Source of the DNA: Glaciimonas sp.
Lineage (GTDB): Bacteria > Pseudomonadota > Gammaproteobacteria > Burkholderiales > Burkholderiaceae_D
DNA length: 64,000 nt
Assembly: GCA_012927585.1 (NCBI GenBank)
Contig: JABBOY010000027.1
Coordinates: 29,670 to 93,669, forward strand
Direction: 5' to 3'
Positions within the stretch are counted from its first letter, which is position 1, and each line of letters starts with the position of its first letter. The notes under the pieces were generated by a model. That model searched no databases, was not told where the DNA came from, and saw nothing but the letters and a program-made list of their open reading frames with translations. The translations under genes were made by a program, and so were the position numbers. Shown here piece after piece: positions 28,058 through 38,157 of this stretch.

Positions 28058-29268
28058 AACTTTCCCGTCATTTGGAGCCGACCCCGCAGTCGGTATATCA
28101 GTCCGTATCGCCCGATGCGGCAGCAAGGTCGATCACTGAATCGTCTACTCCACCCCGCCGGGTCATCATCGTCGAGCGGCGGCTGCCACATTATCGCGTT
28201 TCTTTTTTCAATCAGTTGCGCACGCTGTTGATGCGTGAAGGGATCGAGTTGTTGTTGTTGATCGGTCATGGCACTCCCGAGGAAGGGAAAAAAAATGACC
28301 TCGGATTCCTCGATTGGGTTATACGTATCCCGACTTATTACTTACTGGGCGACAAGCTGTGCTGGCAGCCTTTCGGCGCTTACGCGAAGTCGGCTGATCT
28401 GGTGATTGTCAATCACGAAAACAAGCTGATTTATAACTTGTGGCTGCTATTCTTCCGGCATCCGCAACGTCTCGCTTTCTGGGGCCACGGGCGCAACATG
28501 CAATCGCAGGCGCCGAATGGCATCAAAGAATTGTTCAAGCGCTGGACAGTAAATAAGGCGGATTGGTGGTTTGCCTACACAGAAATGACAGCCGAATTGA
28601 TTACCTCGAACGGCTTTCCGCGCGAATCGATCACCGTTGTACAAAATGCGGCTGACACCAGCGCAATGGCAAGTTTGTGCGAAATGGTCGGCGACCGTGA
28701 ATGCGCGCGGATACGCAAAGATATGCGCCTTGCGGAGGGGCCGGTCGGGCTCTATCTTGGTTCACTTTACCGTGAAAAGCGGTTGGATTTTTTGCTTGAG
28801 GCGGCGCACCGAATTCGGCTGAAAATTCCGGCGTTTCAATTGGTGATCGCCGGTGCTGGTCAGGAACAGGAGGGTATCGAAGCTGCCGCTGCGCAGCACT
28901 CTTGGATCCGCTATGTCGGCCCGCTGTATGGCGCGGACAAGGCGAGCGCACTGATGCTGGCCGACGTTCTACTCAATCCCGGAGCGGTAGGTCTGGGAAT
29001 TCAGGACTCATTTGTCAGCGGTACCCCGATGTTTACCACCGACTGTGGTCTGCACGGTCCAGAAATTTCCTATCTCAATTCAGGTAGAAACGGCGTCATG
29101 TCGGCCGACAACATTGACGCCTACACCGAGGCAGTCGTTGACATATTGTCCGACCCAGAAGCACTCGATCGATTGCGTCGCGGCACCTTGGCCAGCGGCC
29201 CGGAATACACTGTGGAAAACATGGCAAACCGTTTCAAGCAGGGCGTTCTTGCTTGTCTGTCGGCATAA
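28054..29268 (+). CDS. Glycosyltransferase family 4 (GT-B) 1
   Basis: The 404-aa protein has a 30-residue unstructured leader, an N-terminal domain starting RRVIIVERRLPHYRVSFFN, and the GT4 donor domain: VGLYLGSLYREKRLDFLLEA, FQLVIAGAGQEQEGI, IRYVGPLYGADKASALMLAD. The usual EX7E site is weak: the segment VGLGIQDSFVSGTPMFT replaces the common GFGLVxLEAMACG, so activity is likely but the family branch is unusual. The ATGA overlap with the polymerase gene indicates coupling. Confidence 0.8.
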   Translation: MKLSRHLEPTPQSVYQSVSPDAAARSITESSTPPRRVIIVERRLPHYRVSFFNQLRTLLMREGIELLLLIGHGTPEEGKKNDLGFLDWVIRIPTYYLLGDKLCWQPFGAYAKSADLVIVNHENKLIYNLWLLFFRHPQRLAFWGHGRNMQSQAPNGIKELFKRWTVNKADWWFAYTEMTAELITSNGFPRESITVVQNAADTSAMASLCEMVGDRECARIRKDMRLAEGPVGLYLGSLYREKRLDFLLEAAHRIRLKIPAFQLVIAGAGQEQEGIEAAAAQHSWIRYVGPLYGADKASALMLADVLLNPGAVGLGIQDSFVSGTPMFTTDCGLHGPEISYLNSGRNGVMSADNIDAYTEAVVDILSDPEALDRLRRGTLASGPEYTVENMANRFKQGVLACLSA

Positions 29269-29396
29269 ATATTGATCATGAATAATATTTATCCCGCGCA
29301 TCCAGTGGAAGATAAGTAAATAAAAAAGCGATGGCGTACAAACAATAAAGCCAGGTACCGGGTACGGTGAACAGAACATGAAAAGGAAGCTCAATA

Positions 29397-30173
29397 ATGG
29401 CGGCAGTATTTACCTATTCCACAGATGACGGTCATCCATCGGACATGCGGATTGCGGATCTTTTAAGCAAAAATAAGGTGAACGGTACTTTTTATATTCC
29501 GGTCACCAATTGCGAAGGGCGTGACGTTCTGTCGCAGCAGCTGATACGAGAACTCGGCTGTCGGTTCGAGATCGGTTCGCATACCTACGATCACTATCGC
29601 TTAAATAGTCTGACGGTAGCAGACGCACGCTATCAGATCATTGAAGGCAAGAAACAGCTGGAAAATATGTTAGGGAAGGAAGTTGTTGGCTTTTGCTATC
29701 CCGGTGGCAAATATCACGCAAAGCATCTGGAAATCGTAAAAACCGCCGGTTTTCAATATGCGAGAACTACGATGAATCTGTGCTTCGATGCAGGCTCCAA
29801 TCCATACGAAATGAGCACCACGTTTCAGTTCTATCCACACGATAGAACGATATATCTGCGCAACTACGTAAAAAATGGAAACTGGTCAATGCGTCATGAA
29901 GGGCTGTGGCTGGCACTGAATCAGAGCAACTGGATCGACCGTTTGTACTGCATGTTCGACTGGTCGTGCCAGCATGACACGATGTTTCACCTGTGGAGCC
30001 ATTCGTGGGAAATCGACGCGCTCAATGCCTGGCAGGAACTGGATGCTTTCCTGGCATACGTCACCTCCCGCGTGCCGCTGGAGGACCGGCTTAGCAATCA
30101 ACAATTGGCAGTTCGGTGCTATTCGGACGCTGGTGGCGCTGAAATCGTGCAGTCCAATTCGCTCGGATCATGA
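29397..30173 (+). CDS. Polysaccharide deacetylase (NodB-type) 2
   Basis: The 258-aa enzyme starts AAVFTYSTDDGHPSDMRIAD, with the DD metal/catalytic pair, followed by KVNGTFYIPV, the metal His pair in IGSHTYDHYRL and the substrate-groove motif GFCYPGGKYHAKHL. A Trp/His stretch (MFHLWSHSWEID) supplies the terminal His. No signal peptide. AAGGAAG precedes the ATG. It overlaps the next glycosyltransferase by ATGA. It is only distantly similar to the deacetylase at 19534. Confidence 0.87.
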   Translation: MAAVFTYSTDDGHPSDMRIADLLSKNKVNGTFYIPVTNCEGRDVLSQQLIRELGCRFEIGSHTYDHYRLNSLTVADARYQIIEGKKQLENMLGKEVVGFCYPGGKYHAKHLEIVKTAGFQYARTTMNLCFDAGSNPYEMSTTFQFYPHDRTIYLRNYVKNGNWSMRHEGLWLALNQSNWIDRLYCMFDWSCQHDTMFHLWSHSWEIDALNAWQELDAFLAYVTSRVPLEDRLSNQQLAVRCYSDAGGAEIVQSNSLGS

Positions 30174-31339
30174 AAATTCTGATCGCTCATAATGCCTATC
30201 AGTTGAAGGGAGGCGAAGATCGGGTGGTAGAAGCGGAAGCCGGGTTGCTACAGCAATACGGCCACGACGTGGAAATCTACCGGAGGCATAACGACGAGCT
30301 GAATGTGATGTCGAAGACTTCGGCTGCGCTCTCGACGGTATGGTCGCGAAAATCAGCGGACGAGGTGGCGCGCTACTGTCGGGTATTTCAGCCTGATCTA
30401 ATTCATGTACACAATACTTTTCCACTGATATCGCCGTCACTATTTTGGGTAGCAAGCGCCAACCAGGTACCGGTGGTGCAAACCCTGCACAATTTTCGAT
30501 TGCTGTGTCCGCAAGCGACTTTTTTACGGCAAGGGAAGATTTGCGAGGACTGCCTTGGAAAGCCCGCATGGCGATCGATACCGCGCAAATGCTACCGCGA
30601 TTCAGAAATACAGTCGGCCGCGATCACAGGCATGTTGGCCATTCATCGCACGATTGGAACTTACCGCGAAAAAATCACCCGCTATATCGCATTGAATGCG
30701 TTCTGCCGCGACAAATTCGTGGAAGGTGGTTTGCCAGCTGAGAAGATTTGCATTAAGCCGAATTTCGCGGTATCGGACGCTCCACCCGGTGACTGCGTTC
30801 GTCGTGGTGGCCTATTCGTCGGTCGCCTCTCGACCGAAAAAGGGCTCGATGTACTGGTGGCCGCCACACCAGATCAAGGTCAATCCGAAATCGAGGTAAT
30901 CGGTAGCGGCCCGCTCGAAGAATTGGCGAAAACCCACTTCGGAGAGATGTATGCTGGTTTCATGTCGCTTGAGCAGATCATGCAGAAAATGCGATCAGCC
31001 CGGTTCCTGGTTCTGCCAAGCATCTGCTACGAAAGTTCGCCATGCACGATTGCCGAAGCGTTTTCCTGTGGCTTGCCAGTGATAACAAGCCGACTGGGAG
31101 CACTGGCAGAGATTGTCGAGGACGGTGTAACCGGGCTGTTGTTCAACCCAGGAAGCAGTACCGATCTGGCACAAAAAATCGCCTGGGCAAACGCCAATCC
31201 ACAGCAGATGTTGCAGATGGGACAGGCCGCGCGCAGGGAATACGAAACTCACTATACGCCCGAACGAAACCACCAAATGCTGCTGGAGATATACGACGAT
31301 GCAATCATTGCTGCCAAGAGATCGTTCTATGGTTCGTAA
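30170..31339 (+). CDS. Glycosyltransferase family 4 (GT-B) 2
   Basis: The 389-aa protein has KILIAHNAYQLKGGEDRVVE at the acceptor-domain start and VQTLHNFRLLCPQATFLR. The donor domain shows GGLFVGRLSTEKGLDVLVA, SARFLVLPSICYESSPCTIAEAF (the EX7E region) and GLPVITSRLGALAEIV. A Cys-rich insertion (CEDCLGKPAWRSIPRKCYRD) is common in this GT4 branch. It transfers a sugar to the growing repeat unit. The ATGA start overlap and an 11-bp 3' overlap show tight packing. Confidence 0.9.
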   Translation: MKILIAHNAYQLKGGEDRVVEAEAGLLQQYGHDVEIYRRHNDELNVMSKTSAALSTVWSRKSADEVARYCRVFQPDLIHVHNTFPLISPSLFWVASANQVPVVQTLHNFRLLCPQATFLRQGKICEDCLGKPAWRSIPRKCYRDSEIQSAAITGMLAIHRTIGTYREKITRYIALNAFCRDKFVEGGLPAEKICIKPNFAVSDAPPGDCVRRGGLFVGRLSTEKGLDVLVAATPDQGQSEIEVIGSGPLEELAKTHFGEMYAGFMSLEQIMQKMRSARFLVLPSICYESSPCTIAEAFSCGLPVITSRLGALAEIVEDGVTGLLFNPGSSTDLAQKIAWANANPQQMLQMGQAARREYETHYTPERNHQMLLEIYDDAIIAAKRSFYGS

Positions 31340-32102
31340 TTCCCAGCCGATCCTGGGCGCTACAGTCGATGCGTTGTCGTGGGATCAAGCGATTCGCCAG
31401 ATCGCCACATGGTCTGCTGCACGTGAATCCCGTTACATCTGCCTCTGTAACGTCCACTCGGTGGTGACTGCATCGCAGGATCCAGAATTCAGAACCGCGA
31501 TTCAAGAGGCGGATCTCTGCGCCCCGGACGGCGCACCAGTGGCGTGGGCTTTGCGGCAACTGGGTTTTCCGTCGCAACAGCGTATTAATGGCCCGGACCT
31601 TATGTGGAAATATTTACTTGAGGCTAGCCGATTGGGTCAGAAGGTGTTTTTTTACGGTAGCACGGACGCTACGCTGGCCCGATTGCGCATAATACTTGCG
31701 GCGCAGTTTCCCGACCTGATTGTGGTCGGCACATATTCGCCTCCCTTTCGTCCGCTGACGCCGGAAGAAGACCGAAAAGAGATCGATACGATCAATCGCT
31801 CCGGTGCCAGCACGATCTTTGTGAGCCTGGGTTGCCCGAAGCAGGAAAAATGGATGTTTGTGCACTGCAGCCAGATACATGCCGTATTGATCGGTGTCGG
31901 CGCCGCGTTCGATTATCACGCCGGAACTATAAAGCGAGCACCGCTCTGGATGCAGCGGCACGGACTTGAATGGCTATACCGCCTCGGCACCGAACCGCGC
32001 CGTCTATTCAGGCGTTATGCAATCACCAATACGCTGTTCATCATTGGGTTTTCGAAACAGATCATGCTGCGAGCACTCGGCAAATTCCGGTCGCGAGTCT
32101 GA
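31329..32102 (+). CDS. WecG/TagA/CpsF-family glycosyltransferase
   Basis: The 257-aa protein fits the GT26 family: ICLCNVHSVVTASQDPEF, ADLCAPDGAPVAWALR, INGPDLMWKYL, KVFFYGSTDATL, FVSLGCPKQEKWM and GVGAAFDYHAGTIKRAPLWM. Members transfer an N-acetylmannosamine(uronic acid)-like sugar to a lipid-linked acceptor, which agrees with the dehydrogenase of this locus. The ATG at 31329 starts inside the end of the previous gene; an upstream ATG at 31299 is possible. It is the last transferase before a hairpin terminator. Confidence 0.9.
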   Translation: MVRNSQPILGATVDALSWDQAIRQIATWSAARESRYICLCNVHSVVTASQDPEFRTAIQEADLCAPDGAPVAWALRQLGFPSQQRINGPDLMWKYLLEASRLGQKVFFYGSTDATLARLRIILAAQFPDLIVVGTYSPPFRPLTPEEDRKEIDTINRSGASTIFVSLGCPKQEKWMFVHCSQIHAVLIGVGAAFDYHAGTIKRAPLWMQRHGLEWLYRLGTEPRRLFRRYAITNTLFIIGFSKQIMLRALGKFRSRV

Positions 32103-32187
32103 AAAACTGCAGCCGTACCAGTTTCTTTACCGAGGATTTCGATGCTGGAAGATATCTGCGATTTCGAATTTAATTCGCCATCGCATA

Positions 32188-32217
32188 GTAAACGTGGGCC
32201 AGTGTGCCCACGTTTAC
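32188..32217 (+). terminator. Hairpin terminator after the polysaccharide operon
   Basis: 12-bp perfect arms GTAAACGTGGGC and GCCCACGTTTAC flank CAGTGT. T-rich sequence follows, including two tandem copies of GTACTGCTGTTATTT(T). It separates the plus-strand operon from the convergent lipoprotein gene. Confidence 0.7.
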
Positions 32218-32281
32218 GTACTGCTGTTATTTTATGTACTGCTGTTATTTACAGACGGTTTCTCGCCATGATCCGTTTTGC

Positions 32282-33817
32282 TTATTGCGTGCGTAATGGA
32301 TGTGGATAAGTATATGGTGTGTATCCGGCTTTAGCGGTTCTAAAATAATCACGGTTCAACTGAACCGATGAGGTGCAGGTATTATCAATCCCGAGTGCGT
32401 CCGAATAGCCATTAACAGCACCACCCGTGTTATTCCAAATATACAAGTTGCGAATTTGATCTGGGCCGGGATACTGCCCACATGTAAATCCTTCCACTTC
32501 CAGCGACACAGCCCGGGCGATCCCAGATGCAACGGTGTTGTTGAAGATCACCCCGTCGCCGCCCCGCACTCCAATGGCAGTGGCTTCTAATCCACCAGAC
32601 AGATTAGCTGAGAAATTGTTGTTGTAAATCTCATAGCTGCGCGAGCCGCGCGGCGATGACGACAGTCCGTGGGCATCCGACATCGCGAAATCCTTGGTCA
32701 CATCGTTGGCGATCACCGTGTTGAAGCGGAAGACATAGCGCGAGGAGTTATTGGAGGCGACATTGTGGCGGTTGCCGGTCATCATATTATTCTCGATGAA
32801 AACCGCGTTTTGCGTGCCCAACTCTAGCGTCGGCCAGGTACCGTCGCCATAGACGACCACGCCGTAACCAAGGTTGCGCACACTGTCGCTGTAATTATCG
32901 ACAAAGTCATTGTTGTAAATAACGCCGCGCTGTTTCATCGAACCGTTGACCTCAACTGCCGCAGAGATAAATTTCGTGAATTTAGAGTTGGCTACAGAGA
33001 AGTCGACGCAGCCATTCAACAGAGCCAGGCCCTTGTCCAGGATCGCACCATTGCCGTTGCCGATCAACGTAATATCGGATAATCCGGCCCGCTTGCCGTT
33101 CGAGCAATCAAATGCGATCAAATATTGTGTTTCCGGCACATTGCCTACTCGGCGAATCGTAGTCTTATCTTTGCCGGCACCCCGCAATACAATCCCAGCC
33201 GGGACGTTGAGCTGTTGGGTTCCCCAGGAGCAATCGCCGGCTGGTATGTTCAGAGTGGTGCCACTGGCCGCCGCGTTGACTGCAGTCTGCACAGCAGAGA
33301 ACGAACAACTCGCCACATTGCTGACTGGTCCTGACGGTGTTGGTGCCTGTGTTGGCGCTGGTGTTGCTGCCGATGCTGGTGTTGCTGTCAATGTTGGTGT
33401 TGCTGCCGATGCTGGTGTTGCTGTCAATGTTGGTGTTGCTGCCGATGCTGGTGTTGCTGTCGATGCTGGTGTCGAAGTCGAGGAATATTCGCAAACCTTG
33501 TCGGCGCCCGGCAACGGATCGCCGAACACCTGATTGTTGCAGGCGATCGAATTAGTAGCGGTTTTGGTTGCGTAGGTTCCGTTTAAACCGAAACGTACCT
33601 GTTTGGTGCCAGAGAACGAGCACACAGACCACTCAGATGCGCAGGGTGTCCAGCTTGTGGCTGATGTTGTGATCTTGGTGCGACTTGCCAAGATTTGAGC
33701 ATCGCTTTGGGCTGTATCAGTGCCTGAGCCTCCGCCGCAGGCTGCAAGTAAAACGGTAAAGCTTGTACACAACATGGCGCGAGGTGATTTCAATGTGGCA
33801 ATTGTCATATTTATCAT
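32282..33817 (-). CDS. Secreted lipoprotein with Cys module, TP-rich linker and parallel beta-helix domain
   Basis: The 511-aa product has a lipobox FTVLLAAC with the lipid Cys at 27. Residues 54-112 hold a module (CASEWSVCSFSGTKQVRFG ... NNQVFGDPLPGADKVCEYS) also present in the lipoprotein at 34606. Residues about 114-162 are a repeated TP/SA linker. From about 170 onward lies a right-handed beta-helix (AVQTAVNAAASGTTLNIPAG, VYNN/FENN-like turns) of the pectate-lyase type. It is probably on the outer membrane and may bind or cleave the locus polymer; catalytic residues cannot be assigned. ATG at 33817 is used, 33808 is possible. Confidence 0.78.
   Translation of the reverse strand: MINMTIATLKSPRAMLCTSFTVLLAACGGGSGTDTAQSDAQILASRTKITTSATSWTPCASEWSVCSFSGTKQVRFGLNGTYATKTATNSIACNNQVFGDPLPGADKVCEYSSTSTPASTATPASAATPTLTATPASAATPTLTATPASAATPAPTQAPTPSGPVSNVASCSFSAVQTAVNAAASGTTLNIPAGDCSWGTQQLNVPAGIVLRGAGKDKTTIRRVGNVPETQYLIAFDCSNGKRAGLSDITLIGNGNGAILDKGLALLNGCVDFSVANSKFTKFISAAVEVNGSMKQRGVIYNNDFVDNYSDSVRNLGYGVVVYGDGTWPTLELGTQNAVFIENNMMTGNRHNVASNNSSRYVFRFNTVIANDVTKDFAMSDAHGLSSSPRGSRSYEIYNNNFSANLSGGLEATAIGVRGGDGVIFNNTVASGIARAVSLEVEGFTCGQYPGPDQIRNLYIWNNTGGAVNGYSDALGIDNTCTSSVQLNRDYFRTAKAGYTPYTYPHPLRTQ
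33345..33475. repeat. In-gene tandem repeat, 18/36-nt units
   Basis: On the plus strand GGTGTTGCTGCCGATGCT and GGTGTTGCTGTCAATGTT alternate for about three and a half 36-nt periods. On the coding minus strand they give the linker repeats (ATPTLT, ATPASA). All units are multiples of 3, so length changes keep the frame. Confidence 0.85.
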
Positions 33818-33905
33818 AAAAAGTTCTTTAACTCAAATATTTAATGAGCTTTATTGATAAATGCCAACTGGCTTAGTTCAGCTATTTTTGAAAAAAAATT
33901 CTATA

Positions 33906-33935
33906 TTGCACTAATATCAATTGATATTAGTGCAA
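33906..33935. promoter_or_regulatory. Perfect 30-bp palindrome upstream of lipoprotein gene
   Basis: TTGCACTAATATCAA is followed directly by its exact reverse complement with no spacer, then TTTTT. It could be an operator for a dimeric regulator, or a terminator-like hairpin on the plus strand. It lies 89 bp upstream of the minus-strand lipoprotein start. Confidence 0.6.
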
Positions 33936-34280
33936 TTTTTAATGTTGATATACAACAATTAAATCGATATTTTTAGTGGGCAAAAAAACCAGCCAAGCAA
34001 CTAATGCCTGCGCACAATCTGGCACAGAATGTGAAAATTTTAAAGAAATTCGTCTATGGCGATTTTGATTTATTAGCGGAGCGATCACGATCGCATGATG
34101 CTGAGTAGAGTTTTAAAAGTATATATTTTCGCTTAATTTATTACTGTGTATACATATTTAAATAACATGTATAAATATAAATATAAATTTAAGTTTTTTA
34201 TTGTTTAATAGAAAATTAAAGTTCATCAATTAATTCATGATGTGAAATCAGAACAGATATTTTGATATAAAAAATGCAGC

Positions 34281-34544
34281 ATGCAGCTGCAAAAAAGATG
34301 TTGCCCTGTCCATGCACGTCAACTTAACCATACTGTCGACAGCAGTCACAGTTACCCAATCGCTATCATTCTGGGCCTCGGCCGCAATACGATGATGTGC
34401 AAACTTCAGGAGTTTGGTATGGACGGCGCTGCGACAATTAACGTAGAAATGGCGGCCGGTCGCTACTGCACAGATTCCGAACCAGAATTATTGTCTTTCC
34501 GTACCGCAATACCTTGTATTGATGCCAATCAAAAAGCTGCTTGA
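34281..34544 (+). pseudogene. Possible remnant of a Fis-type HTH (NtrC-like regulator C-terminus)
   Basis: Within an 87-codon frame, ILGLGRNTMMCKLQEFGMDG resembles the recognition helix region of NtrC-family regulators (typical LGISRNTLRRKLKEYGI). The rest of the frame has no resemblance and there is no ribosome site. Regulators of this type often sit next to exopolysaccharide loci. This is a short match and may be chance. Confidence 0.35.
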
Positions 34545-34605
34545 TTGATAGAATTTCAGAATTCACAGGATTTATGATGAGGCATTAAAAAAAGGAGATA
34601 GCGCC

Positions 34606-36681
<2,076 letters not shown>

Positions 36682-37479
36682 TCAATGGCAGCGCGCGCGG
36701 GTGTTTACGCTTCTAAATCACCTGTGCGTGTTCCAATCGTCGTAGTGTGAGTTGCCTTGGGACATTTTGTTTTTAGCAGCTTGCCCGTAGTGCAGCTGAT
36801 GTCAAGACATTGGACGATACCGCACGATTGCCGTTGGAGCGGGTAGACACCGGTTCCAGGTGCCTACTTTACGTTTTCGCTTACGCTGCAAGCAAGGTAT
36901 AAAAAGCCCGAAAAAATGCATGACCGTTTTTTGACTGCTGCATAAAAAGTTTTTTCGTGTCTTTCGTATTTTTCGCGGACTGTTTTTTGTGCGCAGCATC
37001 AGTAGCCTCAATTAGTGAGGAAGATTGACAGATCACTGCTGCGTCCTGCACGCATTTCAGTTACGTCAACCAACGCACGCCTTAAAAGCGACATCACAAG
37101 TAAGCCGGGAGAGAGCAATTGGCTTATGCTTCCATTACCATTCTTGCGGTGATTAAACCGCCAATCCATTCCTGCCAAGATCTATCGTTTCAAGCGGATT
37201 CCCGGTTGGACATACCAGTGCCGTTCAGTCTTATACAGTGTGGAATAATGCAGTTTGGAATAAGTATCCGGCTTTTCATACGGTATTTTGACGGGTACAC
37301 TCTAGCCGGATTACTGCCTTGCAGCGCATTTTATAAGTTGGAAACCTACACAAAATACTGTTTTTTGCCAATAGTGCGGGCCGCCGGCATGGATACCGGC
37401 ACTAATAAGCAATAGTGAATAAATTCGTAACATCGGCTGCTGAACATTGATTGCGTAGCCCTAGAAATGATTGAACCAG
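36682..37479. other. 798-bp intergenic region before trpF
   Basis: No convincing gene. A 98-codon plus frame (37119-37415) has no family look. It contains one copy of the TTTCGTG-type repeat (36943-37006). In related genomes truA usually stands just before trpF; it is absent here, so this gap marks the edge of the accessory polysaccharide region. Confidence 0.45.
36943..37006 (+). repeat. TTTCGTG-type intergenic repeat, copy 1
   Basis: Contains TTTTTTCGTGTCTTTCGTAT, then TTCGCGGACTG, TTTTTTGTGC and GCATCAGTAGCC. Similar blocks in the same order occur at 56133-56217. Confidence 0.5.
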
Positions 37480-38145
37480 ATGCGCCAGCGTACCAGAATT
37501 AAAATTTGCGGACTGACTCGCAGCGAAGATGTGCAAGCAGCAGTGGCGGCTGGTGCGGATGCGCTTGGTTTCGTGTTTTATCCCAGCAGTCCGCGTTATA
37601 TCGCGCCCGAAGCGGCTGCGCGCTTGATTGCCGCGATGCCGCCGTTTGTCACTGCGGTCGGCTTGTTCGTCAATGCCACCGAGCAACAAGTAGCGCGGGT
37701 GCTAGAACAAGCACCGATTGCCCTGTTGCAATTTCATGGCGACGAAACCCCGGCCCAGTGTACGGCCATTGCCAAGGCGGTTGGGCGGCCGTTTATTCGC
37801 GTGCTGCGGGTGCGCCAGGATATGCACGCTGCTGATTTGCTAGAATACGCGCAGGATTATTGTGATGCCGCCGGATTGTTGCTCGACACCTTTGTGGACA
37901 GCTATGGCGGCGCTGGAAAGGTCTTCGATTGGTCTGTCATTCCAAAAGAACTCGCGCCTCGGGTCGTTTTAAGTGGTGGCTTGCGCGCACAAAACGCGAC
38001 TGACGCAGTGCAGCGCGTGCGCCCCTACGCGGTCGACGTCAGTAGCGGCGTCGAACACAGCAAGGGCATCAAAGATGCCGACAAGATCCGCGCCTTCATC
38101 GACGCGGTACGTCAGGCCGATGCTATCCCGGACACTCCAGACTAA
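37480..38145 (+). CDS. trpF: Phosphoribosylanthranilate isomerase
   Basis: Third-stage enzyme of tryptophan synthesis, an Amadori rearrangement on a TIM barrel. The 221-aa product shows TRIKICGLTRSEDVQAA with the catalytic Cys, DALGFVFYPSSPRYI, LLQFHGDETPAQC, LLDTFVDSYGGAGKVFDW (catalytic Asp) and VVLSGGLRAQNATDAV with VDVSSGVE at the phosphate site. The ATG at 37480 is chosen over an in-frame TTG at 37471; no strong ribosome site is seen. trpB follows at 12 bp. Confidence 0.96.
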   Translation: MRQRTRIKICGLTRSEDVQAAVAAGADALGFVFYPSSPRYIAPEAAARLIAAMPPFVTAVGLFVNATEQQVARVLEQAPIALLQFHGDETPAQCTAIAKAVGRPFIRVLRVRQDMHAADLLEYAQDYCDAAGLLLDTFVDSYGGAGKVFDWSVIPKELAPRVVLSGGLRAQNATDAVQRVRPYAVDVSSGVEHSKGIKDADKIRAFIDAVRQADAIPDTPD

Positions 38146-38157
38146 TTGAGAAAAACC

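Larger units (their letters stand above)
33818..34605. promoter_or_regulatory. 788-bp AT-rich divergent region between two lipoprotein genes
   Basis: The region separates two divergently transcribed lipoprotein genes. It holds a perfect 30-bp palindrome (33906-33935), long AT-rich tracts around 34130-34220, and a possible decayed helix-turn-helix fragment at 34281-34544. Both promoters must lie here, though no -35/-10 pair is clear by eye. Confidence 0.5.

Noticed and set aside
33330..33480. Regular repeat array that could be taken for a CRISPR array
   Set aside because: The units are contiguous 18/36-nt direct repeats with no spacers, in frame with a lipoprotein gene, and encode a TP-rich linker.
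33337..33555. Plus-strand 72-codon hydrophobic frame
   Set aside because: It is the antisense reading of the linker repeat in the minus-strand lipoprotein; its Val/Leu pattern is a product of the repeat.
37119..37415. 98-codon plus-strand frame before trpF
   Set aside because: No ribosome site, composition unlike neighbouring genes, no motif; judged chance in an intergenic gap.
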